Part shown: positions 1 through 12,422 of the stretch, piece after piece
Layout of the letters: each line of letters begins with the position of its first letter
Numbering within the stretch: position 1 is the first letter of the stretch
Source of the DNA: Dyella japonica A8
Lineage (GTDB): Bacteria > Pseudomonadota > Gammaproteobacteria > Xanthomonadales > Rhodanobacteraceae
NCBI RefSeq assembly: GCF_000725385.1
Contig: NZ_CP008884.1
Coordinates: 2,790,001 to 2,854,000 of the forward strand
Reading direction: 5' to 3'
Length of the DNA stretch: 64,000 bases
Position numbers and translations under genes: made by a program
Notes under the pieces: model-generated
Databases searched by the model: none
What the model was told of the DNA's origin: nothing
Seen by the model: only the letters and a program-made list of their open reading frames with translations

Positions 1-2528
<2,528 letters not shown>

Positions 2529-3106
2529 GGGGCTAACTCCTGTTGCGTGAGTCTGGCGAACGCGCGGACGCGTAGCTTGGGGATCCTAAGGCACGGAACG
2601 TGAGGGGAATTGCAAGAATGACCTCACCCTTCAATGCCGTCATCCCGGCGCAGGCCGGGATCCAGTGACGTCATGGTTTGGTTTTCGCGAAGGCCCCAGC
2701 CACCTGACGCCCCGCGACAACCGGACACGGTCGCTTCTGGATTCCGGCCTGCGCCGGAATGACGAGCGTGGGGACCGAGGGACGCATGACATCTCCGTTG
2801 GCGTGCTTTGCCATTCAGTTTGGGCCAAAAGCCGGATCCCGCAAGAGACCCGAATGGGGATTGCGCCACATTCGCATTGCAAGATTTCGAACGCTGCCGG
2901 AAGCGTTGTCTCGCGTTGCGGCGCCTAGGGTCCGGCTGGCAAAATAGCGGGCTGACATGCTGCCAAAAACGGCATGGCGACAAGGCCTTGCGCCTTGTCG
3001 AGCGCCGATGGCGGCCACGCGGAAACCTCCCCTTGGGCGACCTCCGCCGCGGTTGTGCGAACAACCGCCCGCCAACTCTTTGATCTAGTTCACCGGACGA
3101 GACCAC
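2529..3106. other. acnA-acnB divergent intergenic region
   Basis: This stretch separates two divergent aconitase genes and must carry both promoters. It contains one 127-bp paired-palindrome element (2638-2764) close to acnA. Small frames on both strands here have no ribosome site and no family resemblance, so I call no gene. I could not pick a convincing promoter by eye. Confidence 0.6.
2638..2764. repeat. Paired-palindrome (REP-doublet/MITE-like) element, copy A
   Basis: Two 28-bp ends at 2638-2665 and 2737-2764 are inverted copies of each other (26 of 28 match), and each end is itself a small palindrome around CCGGCGCAGGCCGG or its mate. The interior carries GGTTTTCGC (2680-2688) and GCGACAACCGG (2714-2724). 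Copy B (6964-7108) has the same two inner motifs in reverse order and complement, so the two copies are one element in opposite orientations. No coding capacity is seen. The class (REP doublet moved by a RAYT transposase, or a MITE) is inferred. Confidence 0.8.
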
Positions 3107-5698
3107 ATGCTTAACGCCTACCGCCAACATGTTGCCGAGCGCGCCGCGCTGGGTATTCCGCCGCTGCCGCTGTCGGCCCAGCAGACCGCCGACCTGATCG
3201 AGCTGCTGAAGAACCCGCCCGCCGGTGAGGAAGCCTTCCTGGTCGACCTGATCACCAACCGCGTGCCGGCCGGCGTGGACGACGCGGCCAAGGTCAAGGC
3301 GTCCTACCTGGCGGCCGTGGCGTTCGGCACCGAGAAGAGCGCGCTGATCTCGCGCGAGAAGGCCACCGAACTGCTCGGCACCATGTTGGGCGGTTACAAC
3401 ATCCATCCGCTGATCGAGCTGCTCGACGACGCTCAGATCGGCACCGTCGCCGCCAACGCGCTCAAGCACACCCTGCTGATGTTCGACGCCTTCCATGACG
3501 TGAAGGAAAAGGCCGACAAGGGCAACGCCAACGCCAAGGCTGTGCTGCAGAGCTGGGCCGACGCCGAGTGGTTCACCAGCAAGCCGGAAGTGCCGGCAAG
3601 CCTGACCGTCACCGTGTTCAAGGTGCCGGGCGAAACCAACACCGACGACCTGTCGCCGGCCCCGGACGCCACCACGCGCCCGGACATCCCGATGCACGCG
3701 CTGGCCATGCTGAAGAACAAGCGCGACGGCGCGCCGTTCCAGCCGGAAGAAGACGGCAAGCGCGGTCCGATCCAGCTGATCCAGGACCTGACCAAGCAGG
3801 GTCACCTGGTGGCCTATGTGGGTGACGTGGTCGGCACCGGCTCCAGCCGCAAGTCCGCCACCAACTCCGTGCTGTGGTGGACCGGCGAAGACATCCCGTT
3901 CATCCCGAACAAGCGCTTCGGCGGTGTGTGCCTGGGCAGCAAGATCGCCCCGATCTTCTACAACACCATGGAAGACGCTGGCGCGCTGCCGATCGAACTG
4001 GACGTCTCCAAGATGGAGATGGGCGACGTGGTCGAACTGCGCCCCTATGAAGGCAAGGCGCTGAAGAACGGCGAAGTGATCGCCGAGTTCCAGGTGAAGT
4101 CCGATGTGCTGTTCGACGAAGTGCGCGCCGGTGGCCGCATTCCGCTGATCATCGGCCGTGGCCTTACCGCCAAGGCGCGCGAAGCGCTGGGCCTGCCGGT
4201 CTCCACGCTGTTCCGCCTGCCGCAGCAGCCGGTCGACACCGGCAAGGGCTTCACGCTGGCGCAGAAGATGGTCGGCCGCGCCGTCGGCCTGCCGGAAGGC
4301 CAGGGCGTCCGTCCGGGCACCTACTGCGAGCCGAAGATGACCTCGGTGGGTTCGCAGGACACCACCGGCCCGATGACCCGCGACGAGCTGAAGGACCTGG
4401 CCTGCCTGGGCTTCTCGGCCGACCTGGTGATGCAGTCGTTCTGCCACACCGCCGCCTATCCGAAGCCGGTGGACGTGAAGACCCACCACACGCTGCCGGA
4501 ATTCATCAGCACCCGTGGTGGCATCTCGCTGCGCCCGGGCGACGGCGTGATCCATTCCTGGCTCAACCGCATGCTGCTGCCCGACACCGTCGGCACCGGC
4601 GGCGACAGCCACACGCGCTTCCCCATCGGTATTTCGTTCCCGGCCGGCTCGGGCCTGGTGGCCTTCGCCGCCGCCACGGGCGTGATGCCGCTGGACATGC
4701 CCGAATCCGTGCTGGTGCGCTTCAAGGGCGAGCTGCAGCCGGGCGTCACCCTGCGTGACCTGGTCAACGCCATCCCGCTGTACGCCATCAAGCAGGGTCT
4801 GCTGACCGTTGCCAAGCAGGGCAAGAAGAACATCTTCTCCGGCCGCATCCTGGAAATCGAAGGTTTGCCGAACCTCAAGGTGGAGCAGGCGTTCGAGCTG
4901 TCCGATGCCTCGGCCGAGCGTTCCGCCGCTGGTTGCACGGTGCACCTCGACAAGGCGCCGATCATTGAATACATGACCAGCAACATCACGCTGCTGAAGG
5001 TCATGATCGCCCAGGGTTACAAGGACCCGCGCAGCCTGCAGCGCCGCATCAAGGCGATGGAAGCCTGGCTCGCCAATCCGCAGCTGCTGGAGCGCGATGC
5101 GGATGCCGAATACGCCGCGGTCATCGAGATCGACCTGGCCGACGTGCACGAGCCCATCGTGGCTTGCCCGAACGATCCGGACGACGTGAAGACGCTGACC
5201 GACGTGGCTGGCGCCAAGATCGACGAAGTGTTCATCGGTTCGTGCATGACCAACATCGGCCACTTCCGTGCAGCTTCCAAGCTGCTGGAAGGCAAGCGCG
5301 ACATCCCGACCCGTCTGTGGGTGGCTCCGCCGACCAAGATGGATCAGGAGCAGCTGACCGAGGAAGGCCACTACGGCGTGCTCGGCACCGCTGGCGCCCG
5401 CATGGAAATGCCGGGTTGCTCGCTGTGCATGGGCAACCAGGCGCAGGTGCGCGAGGGTGCCACGGTGTTCTCCACCTCCACCCGCAACTTCCCCAACCGC
5501 CTGGGCAAGAACTCCAACGTGTACCTGGGTTCGGCCGAACTGGCCGCGATCTGCTCGCGTCTGGGCAAGATCCCGAGCAAGGCGGAGTACATGGCGGACA
5601 TCGGCGTGATCAACGCCAATGGCGAGAAGATCTACAAGTACATGAACTTCGACAAGATCGCCGACTACCAGGACGTGGCCAATACGGTCAGCGCCTGA
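3107..5698 (+). CDS. acnB: Bifunctional aconitate hydratase B / 2-methylisocitrate dehydratase
   Basis: The main TCA-cycle aconitase of proteobacteria, converting citrate to isocitrate, with 2-methylisocitrate dehydration known for the family. The 863 residues match the usual AcnB length and domain order: N-terminal HEAT-like helical region (about 1-160), swivel domain (about 170-380, with [15 protein letters not shown]), then the catalytic domains. The cluster ligands are Cys713 in [10 protein letters not shown] and Cys771/Cys774 in [11 protein letters not shown] strong rho-independent terminator follows at 5729-5758. Having both AcnA and AcnB adjacent is common in this order; AcnA is usually the stress- or stationary-phase form, which is family knowledge rather than something seen here. 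Confidence 0.98.
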   Translation: MLNAYRQHVAERAALGIPPLPLSAQQTADLIELLKNPPAGEEAFLVDLITNRVPAGVDDAAKVKASYLAAVAFGTEKSALISREKATELLGTMLGGYNIHPLIELLDDAQIGTVAANALKHTLLMFDAFHDVKEKADKGNANAKAVLQSWADAEWFTSKPEVPASLTVTVFKVPGETNTDDLSPAPDATTRPDIPMHALAMLKNKRDGAPFQPEEDGKRGPIQLIQDLTKQGHLVAYVGDVVGTGSSRKSATNSVLWWTGEDIPFIPNKRFGGVCLGSKIAPIFYNTMEDAGALPIELDVSKMEMGDVVELRPYEGKALKNGEVIAEFQVKSDVLFDEVRAGGRIPLIIGRGLTAKAREALGLPVSTLFRLPQQPVDTGKGFTLAQKMVGRAVGLPEGQGVRPGTYCEPKMTSVGSQDTTGPMTRDELKDLACLGFSADLVMQSFCHTAAYPKPVDVKTHHTLPEFISTRGGISLRPGDGVIHSWLNRMLLPDTVGTGGDSHTRFPIGISFPAGSGLVAFAAATGVMPLDMPESVLVRFKGELQPGVTLRDLVNAIPLYAIKQGLLTVAKQGKKNIFSGRILEIEGLPNLKVEQAFELSDASAERSAAGCTVHLDKAPIIEYMTSNITLLKVMIAQGYKDPRSLQRRIKAMEAWLANPQLLERDADAEYAAVIEIDLADVHEPIVACPNDPDDVKTLTDVAGAKIDEVFIGSCMTNIGHFRAASKLLEGKRDIPTRLWVAPPTKMDQEQLTEEGHYGVLGTAGARMEMPGCSLCMGNQAQVREGATVFSTSTRNFPNRLGKNSNVYLGSAELAAICSRLGKIPSKAEYMADIGVINANGEKIYKYMNFDKIADYQDVANTVSA

Positions 5699-5728
5699 GA
5701 GCGGTAAGCCTTCGCAAGATGGCTAGGG

Positions 5729-5758
5729 AAGGGCGGCGCAAGCCGCCCTTTCTTTTTT
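5729..5758 (+). terminator. Rho-independent terminator of acnB
   Basis: A 9-bp stem AAGGGCGGC (5729-5737) / GCCGCCCTT (5742-5750) with a GCAA tetraloop is followed by TCTTTTTTG. It lies 31 bases after the acnB stop codon. Confidence 0.92.
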
Positions 5759-5788
5759 GTGCCGGATTTCGTTCGACCGCCAAAACAT

Positions 5789-5931
5789 CCCTCACCGTCA
5801 TTCCCGCAAGAGCGGGATGTGCATTTCAACAACCGAATGGTTGGTCATCCAGCGCCTTTGCTCTTGGAGGGACGCAGACGAAAGGGGAGGGAGACACTGG
5901 ATTCCCGCTTTCGCGGGAATGACGGTGAGGG
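5789..5931. repeat. Paired-palindrome element, copy C
   Basis: Perfect 19-bp inverted ends, CCCTCACCGTCATTCCCGC at 5789-5807 and its complement at 5913-5931, bound a 143-bp segment. Each end also folds on itself (TTCCCGC..GCGGGA). The outer GTCATTCC motif is shared with copies A, B and D, but the stem bases and interior differ, so it belongs to a related subfamily. Confidence 0.75.
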
Positions 5932-5991
5932 GCGGTTCGGCGCGTCGTCGTTTATGCTTTCACCGTCAAAGGCCAGGCCAGCACCCCGCGG

Positions 5992-6903
5992 ATGATCTCC
6001 TCCCACCTCTCGGTAGTCTCGCTCCGCGACCTGATGCTGGTGCAGGCCGTGCGCCGTCACGGCAGCTTCAACAGCGCCGCGCGAGCCATGCACATCAGCC
6101 CGTCGGGCCTCTCGCATCAGGTGCAGAAGGTGGAGCAGGCGCTGGGTGCACCGTTGTTCGAGCGCGGCGGTCGCCGCATTGTGCCGACGGCGGGTGGACA
6201 GCGACTACTCGAACAGATCGACGCCGTACTGGCTGCGGCTGAGCATCTACAACAGGTGGCGCGTGCGGGTGAGGTCGCCTTCGGTGGCGAGCTGCGGCTC
6301 GGTGTACCCGCATCGTTGGGTCCTTACCTGCTACCGCATCTGATTGCGCCGTTTCCCCAGCATTTCGCTGGTACGCGCCTCAGCCTGTCCGAAGGCAAGC
6401 CGCGTGGCCTGCTGCGCCGTTTGAACGAAGGCGAACTCGACGCCGTACTTGCGCCGCGTGTTGCCCCGGTCAGTGGCGTGGCGATGCGTCCGCTGTTCTT
6501 CGAACCCTGGGAAGTGATGTTCCGTGCCGATCACGCACTTGCCGGCAAGCGCAGCGTGGGCATCGAGCAGCTCGAGGCCAGCGACGCCACGCTGATGACC
6601 GAAAGCCACTGCGAAGACGTACTCGGCGGCGGCCACGTGCAGGATGTGAGTCTGGAAAGCCTGGCCGCGCTGGTGGAGCTGCGTGGCGGTTATGCGCTTG
6701 TGCCCGCACTGGCCCACGACCGTCTCGCCTCCATGCCCAACGTCGTGCTCGCCAAGCTCAAGGGGCAGGCGCCCGGACGCGAGATCGCTCTGTACTGGCG
6801 TGAAGCCTCGCCATGGCATGTCGACTTGCAGAACTTCGCGGTGTTGTTGCGCAAGCTCGCCAAGCAGAGGCCGGGGTTGAAGCTGGTGGACGAGGCGAGT
6901 TGA
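5992..6903 (+). CDS. LysR-family transcriptional regulator
   Basis: A DNA-binding regulator of 303 residues, the normal LysR length. The winged helix-turn-helix occupies about residues 10-68 (LRDLMLVQAVRRHGSFNSAA, then SGLSHQVQKVEQALGAPLFER), followed by the periplasmic-binding-protein-like effector domain. The overall sequence leans towards the OxyR/CysB branch: a cysteine at residue 207 (ESHCED) sits close to the position of the peroxide-sensing cysteine of OxyR, but it is the only cysteine, so a classical two-cysteine disulfide switch is not possible. It follows acnB on the same strand but is separated by a terminator and a repeat, so it is probably transcribed alone. The regulated gene is unknown. 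Confidence 0.88.
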   Translation: MISSHLSVVSLRDLMLVQAVRRHGSFNSAARAMHISPSGLSHQVQKVEQALGAPLFERGGRRIVPTAGGQRLLEQIDAVLAAAEHLQQVARAGEVAFGGELRLGVPASLGPYLLPHLIAPFPQHFAGTRLSLSEGKPRGLLRRLNEGELDAVLAPRVAPVSGVAMRPLFFEPWEVMFRADHALAGKRSVGIEQLEASDATLMTESHCEDVLGGGHVQDVSLESLAALVELRGGYALVPALAHDRLASMPNVVLAKLKGQAPGREIALYWREASPWHVDLQNFAVLLRKLAKQRPGLKLVDEAS

Positions 6904-6963
6904 GCGGCGCGTGTGTCGCGCCCGTGGTCAGGGGCAAAGACAGCTAGGCCTCAGCCCCCACGC

Positions 6964-7108
6964 CGTCATCCCGGCGAAGGCCGGGATCCAGTAGCGATGA
7001 GCACCGGTTGTCGCGCAGGCCAGAAGGCAGTTGCTCCTTGGCGAAAACCTAACGATACGTCTACTGGATCCCGGCCCTTGCCCCTTTTTGGGGTGCGCCG
7101 GGATGACG
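6964..7108. repeat. Paired-palindrome element, copy B
   Basis: The left end (6964-6991) is a palindrome, CGTCATCCCGGC..GCCGGGATCCAG, and the right end (7064-7108) is its inverted copy carrying an extra G/C- and T-rich insertion inside the stem. The interior motifs CCGGTTGTCGC (7004-7014) and GCGAAAACC (7041-7049) are the reverse complements of those in copy A (GCGACAACCGG and GGTTTTCGC), so this copy is inserted in the opposite orientation. It lies between the convergent ends of the LysR gene and the DUF2461 gene. Confidence 0.8.
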
Positions 7109-7130
7109 AGAAGGAGAGGTCGAGGGGGCG

Positions 7131-7817
7131 TCAGAAATCCAGTTCCTGCGACGCACACAGATAATCAATCATCGGCGCCACGCGCTTGTACGTATCCGCC
7201 AGCCATGGCAATAGCTCAGTGGAGCAGGCCAGCTTCTCGTCGAACCCTTCGCCGCAGGCGAAATCCTTGCGCTTGATGTCGTCGATCAGCTCGTGGTTCG
7301 CGTCGAATCCACGCGGCGGCCGACTGAGCGACTCGCCCCAGAACTGGAAGTGATCGCGAAAGGCCTTGCTGCGCGTGGCACGCTTCCATGCCTCGGGATT
7401 GTCGGCAAGGAATTCGCGGATCTTCTTCAGCGCATCCGATTCCGGATGCCACATGCCGCCACCGGCGAAGCAATCGCCCGGCTGGATATGCACATAGAAG
7501 GACGGCGCCGGAATCTCATGGCGGCGCTCATGGAAAAAGCGCGCGCCCTGCCACGGCTTGTAGGGCTGCTTGTCGTTGGAAAAGCGCGTGTCGCGGTGGA
7601 TGCGGAACAGCGAGCCACCGTTCTTGCGCGGGTCGGCCCGGTAATGCTTGCTGATTTTCGACAACGGCGCTTGCAGGTCGGTGATCAGCGCAAGGAAAGG
7701 ATCACGCACGTCACGCTCGTACTCGGCCTTGTGCGCGTGGAACCACTCGCGATTGTTGTTGCGGTCCAGCGAACGCAGGAAACGAAAGGTGGCAGGCGAA
7801 AAATAGGTCTTGGCCAT
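7131..7817 (-). CDS. DUF2461 / TIGR02453 family protein
   Basis: A cytoplasmic protein of 228 residues from a widespread family of unknown function. Family hallmarks are visible: FSPATFRFLRSLDRNNNREWF at the N-terminus, then DPRKNGGSLFRIHRDTRFS, then the conserved core FYVHIQPGDCFAGGGMWHP. There is no signal peptide and there are no membrane segments. The start lies 10 bases after the sbcB stop on the same strand, so the two are likely co-transcribed. The function is not known and I do not propose one. Confidence 0.9.
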   Translation of the reverse strand: MAKTYFSPATFRFLRSLDRNNNREWFHAHKAEYERDVRDPFLALITDLQAPLSKISKHYRADPRKNGGSLFRIHRDTRFSNDKQPYKPWQGARFFHERRHEIPAPSFYVHIQPGDCFAGGGMWHPESDALKKIREFLADNPEAWKRATRSKAFRDHFQFWGESLSRPPRGFDANHELIDDIKRKDFACGEGFDEKLACSTELLPWLADTYKRVAPMIDYLCASQELDF

Positions 7818-7827
7818 GGTGAGGTGG

Positions 7828-9276
7828 TCAGGCGGTCAGTGGGGCGATATCGGCGGACAGCATCTCGCCCCAGGCTTGCAGCTGGTCGAGGATGCCGAGT
7901 TTGTCCTGATGCGCGGCGTCCGTACGCAGCGCTGCGATGCGTACGAAATACTCGTCGAGCGTCAGATTGGTCAACGGCGTGGGGCGGGTCAGGCGATCGC
8001 GACAGAAGGCCAGCCAGCGCGCCTGTTCGTCAAGGCTGAGCGTTTCGGGCCAGTTACGCGCGCGGTAGCGGAACAGCAGTTCCGGGTAGCGCGGGTCGCG
8101 GAACGGAAAGGCGCGCTGCCCCAGTTGTTCCGGTGGCGTGGCACGGATGTCGGCGAGCAAGCGCTTGTCCGCATCCGGCAGGAACCCGCCATAAAGGGCG
8201 AGCTCCGGGTCCGACGGGGGCGGCAAGTCCGCCGCACGCTGGAAGACCCGGCGCAACTTGGCGGCCAGCCCATCGGCGGAAGCGAGCATGTCGCGATGCG
8301 CCTGGATCTTGTCGAGGTCGATCTGCAGCCGCTGGAGATCCACGCCTTTCAGCGTTGAAAGTGGCGCCAGTGCGGGCGCGCGATTCGCGCGCACGGTACG
8401 CAGCGGAATCCGCTCGACGCCCTCGGGCAGGTCGGCGCGTGCCGTAAACACGCGATCGGCGATCTCGTCCTCGTCCAGCGCCAGCAGTTCGGAAGGATCC
8501 CCCGCGAGGTCGTACACGATGATCTCCGCCGGCCGGCTCGGATGCGCGGCGAGTGGCGCGATCACGGCCAGGCAATGCCGGCTGGCCGGATAGCGCGAGG
8601 ACACATGCACGACCGGCGTCATGGCGACCACGTCGAGCATTTCGAACACGCGCTGCTTGCGTCGCAGGTTGAAATACCAGTCCCACAGGCGGGGCTGGCG
8701 GACCCGCAGCAGGCGCGCCAGGTCGATCAGTGCGTACACATCGGACAGGGCGTCATGTGCGCGCTCCTGCCGCAGGTGATTGGCGGCGGCCAGGTGCTCC
8801 AGCTTGAAGCTGGGTGAGCCATCCTCGCGCCTGGGCCACTCGATGCCTTCGGGGCGCAACGCCTGGCACATGCGCACCAGGTCGATCAGATCCCAGCGCG
8901 AGTTGCCGTTCTCCCACTCGCGTCCGTAGGGCTCGAACATGTTTCTGTAGAACAGCTGACGGCCTATTTCGTCGTCAAACCGCAGCGAGTTGTAACCCAC
9001 GCCGCAGGTGCCCGGCTGGGCAAGCTGCTCGTGCACGCGGGCCGCGAAATCCGCCTCCAGGCAACCCTCTCGCTCGGCTTGCTGTGGGGTGATGCCGGTG
9101 ATCAGGCAGGCGTCGGGATGCGGCGGCATCTCGCGCGGGGGCTTGCCGAAAAACATCACGGGCTCGCCGACGACCTCTAGATCCATGTTGGTGCGGATGC
9201 CGGCGAACTGGACCGGGCGGTCGCGCCAGGGGTCGGCGCCGAAAGTCTCGTAGTCGTGCCAGAAGAAGGTCTGCAT
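7828..9276 (-). CDS. sbcB: Exodeoxyribonuclease I
   Basis: A single-strand-specific 3'-to-5' DNA exonuclease acting in mismatch repair and recombination. The DEDDh exonuclease domain begins immediately (FFWHDYETFGADPWRDRP, with catalytic Asp and Glu) and ends near AHDALSDVYALIDLA; the ExoI-specific SH3-like and C-terminal regions follow. I place the start at the ATG at 9276 (MQTFFWHDYE); the frame is open to an upstream ATG at 9312, but the added 12 residues have no family counterpart. The result is 482 residues, close to the E. coli protein (about 475). It is divergent from orn, itself a DEDD exonuclease. Confidence 0.95.
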   Translation of the reverse strand: MQTFFWHDYETFGADPWRDRPVQFAGIRTNMDLEVVGEPVMFFGKPPREMPPHPDACLITGITPQQAEREGCLEADFAARVHEQLAQPGTCGVGYNSLRFDDEIGRQLFYRNMFEPYGREWENGNSRWDLIDLVRMCQALRPEGIEWPRREDGSPSFKLEHLAAANHLRQERAHDALSDVYALIDLARLLRVRQPRLWDWYFNLRRKQRVFEMLDVVAMTPVVHVSSRYPASRHCLAVIAPLAAHPSRPAEIIVYDLAGDPSELLALDEDEIADRVFTARADLPEGVERIPLRTVRANRAPALAPLSTLKGVDLQRLQIDLDKIQAHRDMLASADGLAAKLRRVFQRAADLPPPSDPELALYGGFLPDADKRLLADIRATPPEQLGQRAFPFRDPRYPELLFRYRARNWPETLSLDEQARWLAFCRDRLTRPTPLTNLTLDEYFVRIAALRTDAAHQDKLGILDQLQAWGEMLSADIAPLTA

Positions 9277-9400
9277 GGGCCGATCATCGCATGGCCTTCC
9301 TGCCTGCTCCATGCGGCTCCGTGGTGACGTTGCGGGAATGCGCCCGGAATCAGGGGCCCGGCGCGCCGGCTGCTGCTAGACTTCACGGCCAGGAGGGCGC

Positions 9401-9961
9401 ATGAGCCAAGCGAACGAAGACAACCTGATCTGGATCGATCTGGAAATGACCGGTCTCGACACGGACAACGACTCCATCCTCGAGATCGCCACCATTGTCA
9501 CTGACAAGGATCTTCGCGTTCTGGCGGAAGGTCCGGTGTTCGCGATCCGGCACCCGCTGGAACGGCTGGAAGCCATGGATGCGTGGAACCGCAACCAGCA
9601 TCGCCGCTCGGGCCTGTGGGACCAGGTGGTCGCCTCCGCTGACGACCATCTCAACGCGGAGCAGGCCACGCTCGATTTCCTCAAGGACTGGGTGCCGGCC
9701 GGCAAGTCGCCGATGTGCGGCAACTCCATCTGCCAGGACCGCCGCTTCCTGCATCGCCAGATGCCACGCCTCGAACGCTATTTCCATTACCGCAATCTCG
9801 ACGTCTCCACGCTGAAGGAGCTCGCGCGCCGCTGGGCGCCGGCCATCGGCAAGGGCTTTTCCAAGGAGTCGGCGCATACGGCCTTGTCCGACATTCGCGA
9901 CTCCATCGACGAGCTGCGCTATTACCGACGCTTCATGGGGCCGCTCGGCGGCGAGTCCTGA
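9401..9961 (+). CDS. orn: Oligoribonuclease
   Basis: A DEDDh 3'-to-5' exoribonuclease that degrades short RNAs, including pGpG from c-di-GMP turnover, to mononucleotides. All motifs are visible: [10 protein letters not shown] near the N-terminus, the [14 protein letters not shown] region, and [14 protein letters not shown] near the C-terminus. The 186 residues match the family length. folP follows after 19 bases, so they may share a transcript. A role in lowering pGpG would be relevant to exopolysaccharide control, but that link is general knowledge, not seen here. Confidence 0.96.
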   Translation: MSQANEDNLIWIDLEMTGLDTDNDSILEIATIVTDKDLRVLAEGPVFAIRHPLERLEAMDAWNRNQHRRSGLWDQVVASADDHLNAEQATLDFLKDWVPAGKSPMCGNSICQDRRFLHRQMPRLERYFHYRNLDVSTLKELARRWAPAIGKGFSKESAHTALSDIRDSIDELRYYRRFMGPLGGES

Positions 9962-9980
9962 CGCCTTTCCGGGAGTCATC

Positions 9981-10889
9981 ATGTCCCTTGATCTGTTTGC
10001 TCCCGTGCTTGATTGCAACGGTCGCTCGCTCAAACTCGACCGCCCGCGCGTGGTGGGCATCCTCAATGTCACGCCCGATTCGTTTTCCGACGGCGGCAGC
10101 CATGCGTCGGTCGACGAGGCCGTCGCGCACGGCCTGCGCATGGTGGAAGAGGGGGCGGACATGCTCGACATCGGCGGCGAGTCGACCCGGCCCGGTGCGG
10201 AGGATGTGCCCTTCGAGGAAGAACTCGCCCGTGTCCTGCCGGTGATCGAGCAATTGGCTGCGCGCACGAGCGTGCCGCTCGCCATCGATACGTCCAAGCC
10301 GGAGGTGATGCGTGCCGCCGTGGCCGCCGGCGCCGGCATGATCAACGATGTCTATGCACTGCGGCGCGAAGGCGCGCTGGATGCCGCCGCAACGCTTGGC
10401 GTGCCGGTGTGCCTCATGCATATGCTGGGCGAGCCTCGCGGCATGCAGGACGACCCGCACTACGATGATGTGGTCGGCGACGTGCACCGCTTCCTCACCG
10501 ACCGGCTGTTCGCCTGCGAGCTGGCCGGCATCGATCGCCGCAAGGTCATGGTCGACCCTGGCTTCGGCTTCGGCAAGAACCTGGAACACAATCTCGCCCT
10601 GCTGCGCGCGCTGGAGCGCTTTGCGAATCTTGGCAGTGGCGTCTATGTCGGCATGTCGAGAAAATCCATGATCGGCGCGATGACCGGGCGGCAGGTGCCT
10701 GCCGACCGCGTGGCCGGGTCCGTCGCGGCTGCCGTCATCGCGGTGCAGCGCGGTGCCCGCATGGTTCGCGTTCATGATGTGGCGGCTACGGTCGACGCGT
10801 TGGCCGTGTGGCATGCCGTGCAGGCCGGTGACAAGCCGGCGCGCCGGGACGACAAACCTTCCGCGCCGCGCTGGCCGGACGACGAATAA
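9981..10889 (+). CDS. folP: Dihydropteroate synthase
   Basis: Joins p-aminobenzoate to the pterin pyrophosphate in folate synthesis (the sulfonamide target). The TIM-barrel signatures are [16 protein letters not shown] (about residues 24-39) and [15 protein letters not shown] (about residues 57-71), with [13 protein letters not shown] further on. It has 302 residues, with a short hydrophilic C-terminal tail rich in Lys/Arg/Asp. glmM follows after 59 bases; the folP-glmM order is conserved in many gammaproteobacteria. Confidence 0.96.
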   Translation: MSLDLFAPVLDCNGRSLKLDRPRVVGILNVTPDSFSDGGSHASVDEAVAHGLRMVEEGADMLDIGGESTRPGAEDVPFEEELARVLPVIEQLAARTSVPLAIDTSKPEVMRAAVAAGAGMINDVYALRREGALDAAATLGVPVCLMHMLGEPRGMQDDPHYDDVVGDVHRFLTDRLFACELAGIDRRKVMVDPGFGFGKNLEHNLALLRALERFANLGSGVYVGMSRKSMIGAMTGRQVPADRVAGSVAAAVIAVQRGARMVRVHDVAATVDALAVWHAVQAGDKPARRDDKPSAPRWPDDE

Positions 10890-10948
10890 ACATTGGAAAG
10901 CAGGGGGCGCCGGTGCAGGCAGGCGCCGATGCCCGTAGGAGCAGTGCC

Positions 10949-12301
10949 ATGACGCAACGGAAGTATTTTGGAACTGACGGCATCCGCGGCCTGGTGGGCC
11001 AGTGGCCGATCAGTGCGGATTTCATGCTGCGACTGGGCCGCGCCATTGGCGTGGTGCTGGTGCGCACCGGCCGTGCCAGGCCGAAGGTGCTGATCGGCAA
11101 GGACACGCGCGTGTCCGGCTACATGTTCGAATCGGCGCTTGAGGCCGGGCTGGTGGCCGCCGGGGCGGACGTGGCGCTGCTCGGGCCGATGCCCACGCCG
11201 GGCGTCGCCTTCCTGACGCGCTCGCTGCGCGCCGATGCAGGCATCGTGATCAGTGCGTCGCACAATCCGCATCACGACAACGGCATCAAGTTCTTCTCGG
11301 CCAACGGCGAGAAGCTCTCCGACGATGTGGAGCAGGCCATCGAGGAGGAACTGGAGCTGGAGTTCACCACGGTTCCGTCCGAACAGCTCGGCAAGGCCAC
11401 CCGCATCGCGGATGCGGTGACGCGCTACGCGGAGTTCTGCAAGTCGACGGTGTCCGAGGATTTCAGCCTGCGCGGACTCCGGATGGTGGTGGATTGCGCC
11501 AACGGCGCGACCTATCAAGTCGCACCCAAGGTGTTCACCGAACTCGGCGCGGTGGTGACCACCATCGGCGACAGGCCCGACGGCTTCAACATCAACCGCG
11601 ACGTGGGCTCCACCCACCCGCAGGCGCTGGCGCGTGCAGTGGTGGAGCAGGGCGCGGACATCGGCATTGCCTTCGATGGCGACGGCGACCGCGTCCAACT
11701 GGTCGACCGCCACGGCAAGCCGGCGGACGGCGACGACATTCTTTTCGTGCTGGCCAACGCATGGCATGCACAGGGACTGCTGCTGGGCCCGGTGGTCGGC
11801 ACGCTGATGAGCAACTACGGCTTGCAACTGGCGCTGGCCCAGCACGATGTGAAGCTGATCCGCGCCAATGTAGGCGACCGCTACGTGCTGCAGCAGCTCA
11901 AGGCGCATGGCGGCAACCTGGGCGGCGAAACGTCCGGTCACATCCTGTGCCTGGATCGCGCCACCACCGGTGACGGCATCGTCTCCGCGCTGGCCGTGCT
12001 TGAGGCACTGGCCTATGCCGGCACCGACCTGGCCGAAGCGCGGCAAGGCTTGCGCAAGATGCCCCAGATCATGATCAACGTGCGTGCCGATGGCGCCCGC
12101 GAGGCCCTGCACAGCGAGCCGGTGCGTGAGGCGCTGGCCGAAACCGAGCGCACCTTGTCCGGTCGCGGCCGAGTGGTGCTGCGTGCCTCCGGTACTGAGC
12201 CCCTGGTCCGCGTGACGGTGGAAGCGGCCGATGAGGCGGAAGTCCGACAGTTGGCCGAAAAGCTGGCCGGTGTCGTAAAATCCACCGCAGAACGTTCGTG
12301 A
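10949..12301 (+). CDS. glmM: Phosphoglucosamine mutase
   Basis: Interconverts glucosamine-6-phosphate and glucosamine-1-phosphate on the way to UDP-GlcNAc, the precursor of peptidoglycan, LPS and (through WecA and the WlbABC series here) surface polysaccharide. The start is the ATG at 10949, preceded by AGGAG; protein [17 protein letters not shown]. The phosphorylated serine is Ser104 in [14 protein letters not shown], and the metal loop is FDGDGDR (about residue 245). The 450 residues match the family. The frame extends upstream but without homologous residues. Confidence 0.96.
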   Translation: MTQRKYFGTDGIRGLVGQWPISADFMLRLGRAIGVVLVRTGRARPKVLIGKDTRVSGYMFESALEAGLVAAGADVALLGPMPTPGVAFLTRSLRADAGIVISASHNPHHDNGIKFFSANGEKLSDDVEQAIEEELELEFTTVPSEQLGKATRIADAVTRYAEFCKSTVSEDFSLRGLRMVVDCANGATYQVAPKVFTELGAVVTTIGDRPDGFNINRDVGSTHPQALARAVVEQGADIGIAFDGDGDRVQLVDRHGKPADGDDILFVLANAWHAQGLLLGPVVGTLMSNYGLQLALAQHDVKLIRANVGDRYVLQQLKAHGGNLGGETSGHILCLDRATTGDGIVSALAVLEALAYAGTDLAEARQGLRKMPQIMINVRADGAREALHSEPVREALAETERTLSGRGRVVLRASGTEPLVRVTVEAADEAEVRQLAEKLAGVVKSTAERS

Positions 12302-12422
12302 GCCTGTAAGAAGTTCGGGGGCCTAGAGGCCCCACCCAGGTCGCCAAGGATTGGCCCGACGTGCCCCGCCCCTGCGGTGGCGGACAGACAAGTGGACCGC
12401 ACGCACAACCTGTGGACAAGCC

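Noticed and set aside
2624..5371. A 915-codon minus-strand frame opposite acnB
   Set aside because: It is the antisense shadow of a high-GC gene; it is His/Gln/Arg/Asp-rich, has no ribosome site and no family resemblance, while acnB on the other strand is unmistakable.
10772..12112. A 446-codon minus-strand frame opposite glmM
   Set aside because: Antisense shadow; no start context and no recognisable domain.
12318..12333. Terminator between glmM and the oxygenase gene
   Set aside because: A 7-bp hairpin with a tiny loop exists but there is no T-run, so I mention it only in the oxygenase entry.
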